From contig JARKIF010000003.1 in assembly GCA_029378245.1 (NCBI GenBank), forward strand, positions 930,001-994,000: DNA of 64,000 nucleotides, given 5' to 3'. Of this stretch, positions 33,320 to 43,402 are shown one piece after another. Made by a program: the position numbers and the translations under genes. The DNA comes from Roridomyces roridus (taxonomy: Eukaryota > Basidiomycota > Agaricomycetes > Agaricales > Mycenaceae). The notes under the pieces were generated by a model. That model worked only from the letters and a program-made list of their open reading frames with translations. It was not told where the DNA came from and did no database searches. Position 1 is the first letter of the stretch. Each line of letters opens with the position of its first letter.

Positions 33320-35684
33320 GTTGAGGGTGTCAACGGCATTGCATAGTATTGATGTGTTGGGGTCGGAGTTGCCGACAGGCGTTGTGGCGTCGTAGGCTGG
33401 GATGTATACGTGGATGCTCCTGGGCGTGGGCGTGTCCGCAATGGTGCATCAGTGTCGTGAGCCGTGCCGTGGGTCGGATGGGTGCGTTTGGCCGGAAGTG
33501 ACGCCGTACTTGAGGGACCGGGCGTTGAGGGAGTGGATGTAGGTGGAGGAGGCTGTGGAGCGGTCGCCTTCTTGCGCGGAGCTGGGGCTGGGAGTGGTGG
33601 TATCGGCAGCTTGTGCATGTACTCAAAAAGCTGCTGCCCGAATTCATTCCAACGCGACCAGCTGGATTGAAGCAGCTGCTGCAGTGGAGCGATGGTGTCG
33701 ATGGGTCCAATTGAAGCGAGGAGCTCGCATGTCGCGTCGTCGAGGATGGCGTGAGGTGCAAAAAGAGCATGGGAGAAATGCTTCTTCTTGATCTCACGCC
33801 GCCAATTGAATAGGGCTTCTCGGACCGAATCGACGGCTGGCCCTTTACGGATGCCCTTCTGTCTGGCTACTCGACAGGGCTTGCTCGGACGCGTGTGGTC
33901 GAATAGCTTCGGATTGCAAACATCGCAGCAGGATTCCTTTGGTACGGCTACAGAAACATCAGCTCCCCTCAAGACGAATCAAGGGGCACTTACTGGGCTC
34001 TGCATTCCGGAAGACTCGAGCCAGGATCCTTCGGCGACAGGTCGTGGCTTGAACTAATGCATACAAACCCTCCGCAGGCGCATCCACGGGAATCTCAGCC
34101 TCAGAGTCTGCCAGCGGTGACAGGCCAAAATCATCCGCTCCTCGGGACCAGCCGCGCTTCAGCCCATGGCTCTCTGCATAGTCCTTCCCTTTCCCTTTCC
34201 CTCGACCCCGTCGGCCAGTTCCACCACGTCCGCCTCTGCCTCTGCCCCGTGCGCGCCCGCCTCCTCCTCGTCCCTCAGTAGGAGCTGCCGCCGTCACCAC
34301 GTCTGTTGCACCAGCTGTCAAAGCGCCAGTTTCGAACGCTGACTTCTCCACAATCATGACGGCGAGACCTTCTTTTCTGGGACCACGGGCGGCACGTCCA
34401 GCGCGTTGGACCCAAGACGAAAGGTTCTGCGGAAGCTTCCATTGGACGACAAGTGCTATGTCGGGTATATCGCAGCCCTACAGAGGTACGTCAAGATGAA
34501 TATTGCTGTACAACTTGAACTCACCATCCCAGCAGCGTCGGTGCAGACCAGAATGCGAATTACTCCCGACTTGAATAACTCCATCACCTGCGCCCGATAC
34601 TCCCGCGACATCCCAGCATTGTACGGACGGACCAATCCGCGACTTTGATAGCTGGCCTTGACCCGCGCATTGAGGTAATCTATGACTTTACCACCGTCTT
34701 TGATGTCGTCCGTATAGAGGAAGGTTTTTTTGATGTCCTCGGGAACAGTCATTGCGTCCGAAACGAGGAAATCCAAGTCGGCATAGGAGTTGGCTGGGTG
34801 TTCCATCGACCGGATGATCTGCGACACATTGGGGCGATCGTTGCCGATGGTGCAAAAATGGTAGTCGTTTGGATTGAATTGAAGCTTGACCACCAGGTCT
34901 TGGCGAACCCGAGGAGTCAATGTTGCGGTGACGGCTATTATGGGCGTAGTCCGAGGTAGAAAAGCTCGGATAATCCCAATAGACGCATATTTCTTTCGAA
35001 AAGAAGCACCCCAATGAGAAACGCAGTGAGCCTCGTCAATGAAGACAGAAAGACATCGCGCCCCGAAGGCAGGTTTGCGCAGAACACCTTCAACGAATCG
35101 ACGCGAGAGGAGCATCTCGGGTGACAGCATCACAATCTGCCACTCTCCTTCAACGACCTTCTTCGTGGAAGTGAGTCCAAGTCCATCCAAAATTTGAATA
35201 TACATACAGCCATGATCTCGTTAGTACATCCGCCGTTGGCACTGTTAATCGCTGTTGCCTTCAAGCCGAACTCATTTCTGAATGTAGACACCTGTGAACT
35301 TGAGTCCCCGCCTTGGTCAAGATAAATGGAGAGAGTAAGTACCTGTTCATCGTGAAGCGACAACAACGGCGAAACCATGAGGGTGACTTTCCCTTTGCTG
35401 GATGGCAAGAGATGGGGGCCGGCAGCGATCCCAGTTTTCCCCGCGCCAGTGGCTGCATGCAGAAGAGTGTCTTGACCGAGTACTTGGGCATTCATGCACT
35501 GAATCTGGAAGGGTTTTGCGCCGTTCGTCCATTTCGTGAAGTGTGTCCGAATTAACTCTGGTAATAATTTCAGCTCTTCGTCAATGGCCTTGAGCTGCTC
35601 CTCTGTGATCTTGGCCGATACCCTTGGAGCAGGGTGTCCTTTAGGAGTCTTGCCGTGGTGCCGCGGAATTCCAATGCCAGACAT
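33301..35684 (-). CDS. RecQ-like DEAH helicase, left-arm copy (C-terminus cut by MITE)
   Basis: Identical in translation to the right-arm copy at 43403-45786, where the motifs are described. ATG at 35684 lies only 66 bases from the first ATG of the divergent DUF6589 gene (35750). Introns interrupt it near 35343, 35210, 34550 and 34000. The 362-bp MITE at 32958-33319 ends the frame early (stop at 33301); the original Pro/Tyr-rich C-terminus remains as an open stretch beyond the MITE, to about 32616. Confidence 0.8.
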
Positions 35685-35749
35685 CCTATTGAGTCGTGGT
35701 CGGAAGGCTGAAGATTGTGGCGAGGAATGTACCTAGTGAGACAGGGGAG

Positions 35750-37628
35750 ATGTGGGGAGCGTATAAGAGGCCGCGGAGAACAATGGAAATTGACGAGAGC
35801 TCCATCACGGGCAACATTGAGGTCGTCGAGGAGATCATGCGCGTCCTCGGCTTCAAGACGGACGACCCAGAATACGCCAAATACATCCTCCTCATCGCTG
35901 GTGACCAATTGACAGTAGCGCGTCAGCGCTCCATCTTGAATGTATGTCTTGGGCACGAGAGCGCCCCTCACTCCTGGCGACACATTGTACTCATACCCGG
36001 TCTTTTCCACGCGAAGATCGCCGACTGCCACGGTGTTCTCGAGACCCATTTCGGCAAACCCACTGTGCGCAGCCCGGGCAGCCTGGGCTTCCACAACACT
36101 GTACTCGACCGGCTCCCCATTACCCTCACCTCTCTACCCCCGTTCCGCACCTGCCGTGACTTGATCATGGTCTCGCTTTACTCTCGCGTCCTCCACTGCC
36201 TTCTCCTTGTCTCTGGCAAGGACTCGCTCGACGAGTGCGCGCGGTCCATCAAGAGTTACGACACTCTCGTCGACTACGCAAAGAAGATCTACTCGACGTA
36301 TGCAGACGTCGATCGCGTGCAGGAGCTTCGTGAGAAGCGCATTCCGGAGGAGCGGCAGCGGGATGCGGCGGCAAAGGCAGCAAAGAAGGGAGGAGAGAGT
36401 GCCGGCAAGGAACCGCTGCCGCACGTTCGGAAGGGGGACATGGTGTTCGAGAACGGCGTCCTCTTCCTCCGCGACGCCCTGATCACACGCGAATTCTCCG
36501 ACGCTGTCAAAGCGGGAGACTCTGGCCGGATTGTGATGGTTCTCCGCATGTGGGCATGCAGCTACCGAGGCAATGGTCGCACCAAGTACGCACATGAGAT
36601 GCTGCATCTTTTGCACAATCTCATCAACGTATGGACGGAGGAGCTTCGGTACACTCCCACCCCACTCATTGATCCTTTCACTGACGCTTGACTCAGGTCT
36701 ATTGTACTGCAAAATTGGCTCGCTAATCCTCAAGGAAAGCGGAACGCGTTTGTCGAGATAGATCTTGTCCAGGAACACTTGAATTTCTGGATCAAGGTAT
36801 GTTTTCCCTGCGCCGTTCTGTACTTCTGTCTAATACACTTCTCAGCGAATTTACAAGGCAGATGGAGCGGGACACTCCTGGGACTGGCTCTCCCTGGTGT
36901 CTCCTTGCATCGACGTCTTCCGCAAGCTAGCCACCAAGATCAATGTCGACCTCGGTGCCCGCCAAGGCTCCAAGCATGCCACGCCCGACCTTGCGCGCGA
37001 CATCGACGCGCTGATGAGCAGCCTCGCGGAGCACGAGGTAGATGTCGTGAAGGAGGGCCGTGTCCTGGACGATGACGAGAAACCTGTACCCGATGTCATC
37101 TCTGTCGGTGCCGCCGCCCTAACTCAAGGCACCTCGACGACACCTCTCGCTGATTTCAATGAACAATTTGATCTCATGCGCACGCGTCGCGGCCTCACTG
37201 CTGTCTCCGACCTCCTGACCACTTCATCCATCACGTCTGCCGACACCTCCCGTACACCAGTCGCAGGTGATGCCGAATCCGAAGTAGAGGGCCTCCCGGA
37301 TCTCCTCGAAGCGGATGACAGTGATGACGAGTCGGACGCCAGCGAGCTGATGGACGACGTGGAAGATGATCTCTTTGCTGAGTCTCCGACGTTGCCGCGT
37401 TTGGACGAAGGAGATGTCGAGCTTGATATGGAGAGCTCACCCTGTAGTCCCATTATAATGTGCACCGGTCCGCCCAGAGGTGCACGTTATAATGTGCACC
37501 CTACCTTTCCATGGGTGGTACACATTATAATGTGCACCCACCCACCAGACGATTGCAGCACCAGCGGCACCTCGGCATCTTTGATGCAGCTTAAATCAGG
37601 TATTTCAATTGGTTTTTTATTAAAATGA
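35750..37628 (+). pseudogene. DUF6589-family protein, left-arm copy, C-terminus cut by insertion
   Basis: Same as the right-arm gene (43337-41588) up to DEGDVELDM. There the 3260-bp element at 37433 replaces the last 20 or so residues (MDAVPVWSLEDGYSG... in the right arm) with a foreign tail that stops at 37626-37628. The severed native tail is found at 40693-40771. The catalytic-looking core is unaffected, so the protein might still fold. Confidence 0.75.
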
Positions 37629-40600
37629 ATACCTAGCTGTGCCTGAAAGACTGATAGACATCACCAGAGATCAATGGCACCCCAAAGCGGTCCAGTGATC
37701 AAAAAAGCACGCCCGGCACAGTTGTTACCATCATAATTGATCTGATGCATCAAAAATCAAAGTTGTAGAGCAGCTTGAGGGCTACAAAAACTGTCAACAT
37801 GTGTTTTAGCTCAAAAGGCTTGGTTAGCTTGCAAAATGCAAAATACTTTCCCAAACCAGAGTCTTGGTTTATCAAGTCACAATTTAAGGGCTCCGAACAA
37901 GCTCCGAAAGGTCAAATTCAAGTCATTTGATCTCATCTGCCATGAGTGAAAGGCCGTTGAATGAGATGAGAACAAGAACCAACAGATTTCCCGACCATAT
38001 CATAGGCCCCAGCGGCCCTCAGGTCATGGTTGCATTTTCTACTTGTATTCTGCTTTCTACTTGTACTGTGTGTTTTCTCTTGGAGGTCTCGGGTTCAATC
38101 CCTGGACCCCTCTCTTTTTGTTCCCTTTTGCCACAGGAGCTTCCCAATGATTGTCTAGGCCATCAGCTGCTAGTATCAGATCATCAAAAGTAAGAATGGC
38201 ACCAATACTTCAAATTTCTACCAGGTTTGATCCCGATTTCCAATTGTAGCCACTACGCTTTTGTCCCAGAAAGGAAATTTTCGAGTTTCTGCCCTCCCCT
38301 CGGTTTTTCTGGGATCTGCTGGCTGCCTCTTGTGTCAAGGACCTTTCTTATAGTCTGAATGTATGTCTTGGTAGCCATTTGAGATCCCAGTGACACTGTT
38401 GTAGGCTTGTAATTGTAGAAATAGACTGTCTTTGGGTGATCTGTTGATATGACTTGTATCTTGGCTCCCCAATGCTGTATGGATACCCCTAATGGGTTCT
38501 AATGGTGGTATAGAAGATTCCAATGTAATCTGGGCAGAGTAACCTGCTCCCAATGTGAGCTGTAGATGAATCAATGAAAATGTTGATCTGGCTGCAGGTA
38601 TTGATAGCATTGAGGGAACCTGTGATCCCAGGTATCCTGAAGTAGATAGGATGACCCTTAATCCATTTTGAGTAGTTGCTTACTTAAGACTATACAACAA
38701 ACCAGGTCAATGTGTGATAGTGTCTGAAAAAGACTGTTGCTTGTATTGTGCATTCCCTCAATTTTACCTGGTGATACCAATGGCACAGGGGACATTTGGG
38801 ATGGTACATAGAAAGTTCAGAACTAGAGATCACTACACCATGTACTCAGAAACATGAGTTTCATGTACATACATTTTTGGATCAATTCAGTGAGTGAGCA
38901 CCAAGGAGGAGTAATACAGCAGAGTGGAGACTAGAAGTGAGTAGGGAACATCCAGAGCACTCCAAAAATGTCTTATTTCATGAGATTTGGTCAAGAACTG
39001 ATAGAGTTCTGCTCAAGTGCTGTCCGAGTAAATGCCCATAATCTTACCCTACACCTGTGACATCCCACCACCCATCCAGAGGAACCTTGGGCAGTTTTCA
39101 CTTTGGTTGCCTACATTGGTCACTAATATAGTGTTCCATCTCTGATTCAGCCTTTGATTGAGGCTAAACATCCCCCCAGACAAGAAACTTGGGGCATCAG
39201 TGCAAAATGATCTTGGTTGAATCTCAAGTTCTACTTCCTTGCTGTTTGATTTCTTGCTTTATATTGGTGATCTGGACCTAGTAAATACCTTTTATGCCCC
39301 AGGATTGGGCACATGAACTGCACAGGAGGAGAAATAGTGCACAGTGGATTTTGACCAAGTTATGATAGAATCTCTTTGGACTCATATGCCTGTATGAAAC
39401 TGACTTTCAATTCGAGTTTTGATAGTGTCTAGGCATCTCAGAATCCCTGAGATCACAATGAATGCTCCCTCTATCAACACAGACCAGAAAATCACTGCCT
39501 GGGTTGATGCATCGTGTATTGTTCCTTAATGGTCTTTGTCCTTGGTATTGAGCAACCAAGCTCATTGAATGATTTTTGAAAACACTCAGGAGAAATATCT
39601 CAAGGATTGAACCAGGCCAGCAAATGTTATCATGAACTGAGAAAAGTGCTCTCTGTTCAACCCATACAGTGTCCTGTTCATGCTCTGCTGCCCTCCAATG
39701 GCAGTCAAAAGATGTAAAATGGTTCAAAGAAGAGTTCATAGGCAGGATGCTTCCCAAAATGGAGAGATTTCGGCTTGGATTCCTTTAAAAATGCGAAAAT
39801 TTCCTGTTTGGGAAGAAAGCGTAGTGGCTCCTGTCAATCAAGGCTGACATCAAAACTCAAAGTTGAAGCAGCTCACAGGCTTCTACTCACACTGAGGTTT
39901 GGGGGGTCATTTACATGCATACTAAATGATTGCTGGATGGGAATTGGAGATACAGACCGGAAGAAAGGCAAAAAGAAAGAAAAACCTGCACCATGGATTG
40001 AACTCGGGGCAAAAGGCAATTAAAACTTACAGGAACCAGGAGATAACAGTTAGACTAAGAAGCCTTTTCACTGGTGCGATGGGCGGGGTCCATGCTACAG
40101 GCTCACAGCTCTATTTCACATTCCTTGATTACCACCCGGCATAATGTGAAGATGTTGATGGGGATCAGTATTCACTCTCCACAGTTCAAGCAGGCATATT
40201 GAGATGGCATTGCATGATGCTGGCTTTTTTTCACAGTATTTTGGATTGCAAAGGTTAAGCCAGCATTTTCAGGCACAAGTATATAGAGTGCTTATGTGGC
40301 CCAGAGCAAGAGCTATAACTTTGATGTACATCATTATTTGATGGCCGATGTGATGTGGGACTGTTTGAATCTGCCTTGATCAATGATTGATATGGGTGTG
40401 ATGATTCCGGCTGTATAATGATGCCATCAATATCAGTGCACCAGATTTTGATCGTGATCATCGATTTTGGATTTTGATGCCTGCCAACCGTGGGATTTTG
40501 ATTCCAACCAGCAGCCAGCTTTTTTCTGTATTTTTATCGTTCATTTTCCATCAATATTTGGTATTTATAAAGAAATACCACTGGAAATGGGGGTTAACAA

Positions 40601-40692
40601 CACCTACTGGATTGCCGGGATGCCGGGGGTGATGAGATATACCTGGCTGATTCTGGGTAGGGTGCACATTATAATGTGATTACTGGCAGTGG
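37433..40692. mobile_element. 3260-bp insertion with 9-bp target duplication, MULE-like
   Basis: Comparison with the uninterrupted right arm defines the borders: TGATATGGA occurs at 37424-37432 and again at 40693-40701, but once in the right arm. A 9-bp duplication is typical of Mutator-like elements. About ten bases inside each border lies an inverted motif of some 23 bases containing CATTATAATGTGCACC (21 of 23 matching). Two more copies of this palindromic word lie at the left end (about 37478 and 37522). The interior is AT-rich against its surroundings, with no ORF above about 116 codons and no transposase, so it is non-autonomous. Confidence 0.75.
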
Positions 40693-40764
40693 TGATATGG
40701 ATGCTGTACCGGTTTGGTCTTTGGAGGATGGTTATTCGGGGTCGGAGGGTGAGGAGGGTGATGA

Positions 40765-41016
40765 TTAGGTGCTCTGTAGACTTGCTAGCCCTCGGTAATA
40801 CCAGCTTTCTTGCAATCCGCGCTCGAGACATGTCCGCATCACAGCCACATCGTAATCCCAATTAGGAAGTGGTCGCTGACTCAACTCAAATTCATGAATT
40901 ATGGTGGCACCTCGAGTGGCGACAGGGCTTTTGACATACCAAACGAGTTTTTTGGCCTGGGGGATGAGCTTCCGAGCTTTATCAGACTCGAGAGCTGAAG
41001 ATTTACTCCTAGACAC
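40765..41016 (-). CDS. Small ORF of the palindromic element, left-arm copy
   Basis: An 83-codon open stretch, convergent with the DUF6589 tail and overlapping its stop by a few bases. It contains KARKLIPQAKKLVWYV and PLPNWDYDVAVMRTC. No ATG at its start (GTG); an upstream exon would be needed. No family recognised. The mirror copy is 41340-41591. Confidence 0.25.
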   Translation of the reverse strand: MSRSKSSALESDKARKLIPQAKKLVWYVKSPVATRGATIIHEFELSQRPLPNWDYDVAVMRTCLERGLQESWYYRGLASLQST

Positions 41017-41110
41017 AAGTTGGCTTCAATCGGTAGAGAAGCAAAAAATATCCATTCTCAAAGAGGTGGCTAGGGAACAAAAATCCGAAGATTTCGACGC
41101 TATTTTTCTA

Positions 41111-41245
41111 AGTCGAGCCTTTGAAATGGCGGGGAGATTTTCCATCACTGAAACACGCGACGTGGCGGCCCAGTCCGTCCACGAGGTTATCTGTGTTGTG
41201 GTTGTTTGGTGTGATGGCCGAGTGGACGTGACTGGCCCGCGAGTC
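41111..41245. repeat. Palindrome spacer = second, diverged terminus of the element
   Basis: The spacer reads like the outer termini: AAGTCGAGCCTTTGAAATGGCGGGGAGA, GACGTGGCGG, then hairpin arms CCAGTCCGTCCAC (41170-41182) and GTGGACGTGACTGG (41222-41235), and CTAG at 41245-41248, 13 bases after the hairpin, as at the outer ends. The stem sequence differs from that of the outer ends but still pairs, which points to selection on structure. Confidence 0.7.
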
Positions 41246-41339
41246 TAGAAAAATAGCGTCAAAATCTTCGGATTTTTGTTCCCTAGCCACCTATTTGAGA
41301 ATGGATATTTTTTGCTTCTCTACCGATTGAAGCCAACTT

Positions 41340-41591
41340 GTGTCTAGGAGTAAATCTTCAGCTCTCGAGTCTGATAAAGCTCGGAAGCTCATCCCCCAGG
41401 CCAAAAAACTCGTTTGGTATGTCAAAAGCCCTGTCGCCACTCGAGGTGCCACCATAATTCATGAATTTGAGTTGAGTCAGCGACCACTTCCTAATTGGGA
41501 TTACGATGTGGCTGTGATGCGGACATGTCTCGAGCGCGGATTGCAAGAAAGCTGGTATTACCGAGGGCTAGCAAGTCTACAGAGCACCTAA
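41340..41591 (+). CDS. Small ORF of the palindromic element, right-arm copy
   Basis: Identical in translation to 40765-41016 on the other arm. It overlaps the 3' end of the DUF6589 gene (stop at 41588) by 4 bases, convergent. Function unknown; may be a piece of a lost third gene. Confidence 0.25.
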   Translation: MSRSKSSALESDKARKLIPQAKKLVWYVKSPVATRGATIIHEFELSQRPLPNWDYDVAVMRTCLERGLQESWYYRGLASLQST

Positions 41592-43337
41592 TCATCACCC
41601 TCCTCACCCTCCGACCCCGAATAACCATCCTCCAAAGACCAAACCGGTACAGCATCCATATCAAGCTCGACATCTCCTTCGTCCAAACGCGGCAACGTCG
41701 GAGACTCAGCAAAGAGATCATCTTCCACGTCGTCCATCAGCTCGCCGGCGTCCGACTCGTCATCACTGTCATCCGCTTCGAGGAGATCCGGGAGGCCCTC
41801 TACTTCGGATTCGGCATCACCTGCGACTGGTGTACGGGAGGTGTCGGCAGACGTGATGGATGAAGTGGTCAGGAGGTCGGAGACAGCAGTGAGGCCGCGA
41901 CGCGTGCGCATGAGATCAAATTGTTCATTGAAATCAGCGAGAGGTGTCGTCGAGGTGCCTTGAGTTAGGGCGGCGGCACCGACAGAGATGACATCGGGTA
42001 CAGGTTTCTCGTCATCGTCCAGGACACGGCCCTCCTTCACGACATCTACCTCGTGCTCCGCGAGGCTGCTCATCAGCGCGTCGATGTCGCGCGCAAGGTC
42101 GGGCGTGGCATGCTTGGAGCCTTGGCGGGCACCGAGGTCGACATTGATCTTGGTGGCTAGCTTGCGGAAGACGTCGATGCAAGGAGACACCAGGGAGAGC
42201 CAGTCCCAGGAGTGTCCCGCTCCATCTGCCTTGTAAATTCGCTGAGAAGTGTATTAGACAGAAGTACAGAACGGCGCAGGGAAAACATACCTTGATCCAG
42301 AAATTCAAGTGTTCCTGGACAAGATCTATCTCGACAAACGCGTTCCGCTTTCCTTGAGGATTAGCGAGCCAATTTTGCAGTACAATAGACCTGAGTCAAG
42401 CGTCAGTGAAAGGATCAATGAGTGGGGTGGGAGTGTACCGAAGCTCCTCCGTCCATACGTTGATGAGATTGTGCAAAAGATGCAGCATCTCATGTGCGTA
42501 CTTGGTGCGACCATTGCCTCGGTAGCTGCATGCCCACATGCGGAGAACCATCACAATCCGGCCAGAGTCTCCCGCTTTGACAGCGTCGGAGAATTCGCGT
42601 GTGATCAGGGCGTCGCGGAGGAAGAGGACGCCGTTCTCGAACACCATGTCCCCCTTCCGAACGTGCGGCAGCGGTTCCTTGCCGGCACTCTCTCCTCCCT
42701 TCTTTGCTGCCTTTGCCGCCGCATCCCGCTGCCGCTCCTCCGGAATGCGCTTCTCACGAAGCTCCTGCACGCGATCGACGTCTGCATACGTCGAGTAGAT
42801 CTTCTTTGCGTAGTCGACGAGAGTGTCGTAACTCTTGATGGACCGCGCGCACTCGTCGAGCGAGTCCTTGCCAGAGACAAGGAGAAGGCAGTGGAGGACG
42901 CGAGAGTAAAGCGAGACCATGATCAAGTCACGGCAGGTGCGGAACGGGGGTAGAGAGGTGAGGGTAATGGGGAGCCGGTCGAGTACAGTGTTGTGGAAGC
43001 CCAGGCTGCCCGGGCTGCGCACAGTGGGTTTGCCGAAATGGGTCTCGAGAACACCGTGGCAGTCGGCGATCTTCGCGTGGAAAAGACCGGGTATGAGTAC
43101 AATGTGTCGCCAGGAGTGAGGGGCGCTCTCGTGCCCAAGACATACATTCAAGATGGAGCGCTGACGCGCTACTGTCAATTGGTCACCAGCGATGAGGAGG
43201 ATGTATTTGGCGTATTCTGGGTCGTCCGTCTTGAAGCCGAGGACGCGCATGATCTCCTCGACGACCTCAATGTTGCCCGTGATGGAGCTCTCGTCAATTT
43301 CCATTGTTCTCCGCGGCCTCTTATACGCTCCCCACAT
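41588..43337 (-). CDS. DUF6589-family protein, right-arm copy (full C-terminus)
   Basis: The first in-frame ATG at 43337 gives MWGAYKRPRRTMEIDESSI; the open frame starts at 43391. Introns near 42390 and 42290-42242 splice in frame. Conserved-looking blocks: SSITGNIEVVEEIM, LLIAGDQLTVARQRS, PGLFHAKIADCHGVLETHFG, GNGRTKYAHEMLHLLHNL, VLQNWLANPQGKRNAFVEIDLVQEHLNFWIK and WDWLSLVSPCIDVFRKLA, the order I know from DUF6589 proteins, which abound in Agaricomycetes. The family's long N-terminal part is missing, replaced by the head-to-head helicase gene. The C-terminus is acidic and ends EEGDD at 41588. GDQ and later acidic residues could belong to an RNase H-like nuclease; this is speculation. Confidence 0.75.
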
Positions 43338-43402
43338 CTCCCCTGTCTCACTAGGTACATTCCTCGCCACAATCTTCAGCCTTCCGACCACGACTCAATA
43401 GG

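Noticed and set aside
35570..36094. Minus-strand 174-codon ORF in the palindrome.
   Set aside because: Its first part lies opposite the DUF6589 coding exon; the second part overlaps the helicase first exon in another frame. Shadow of both genes.
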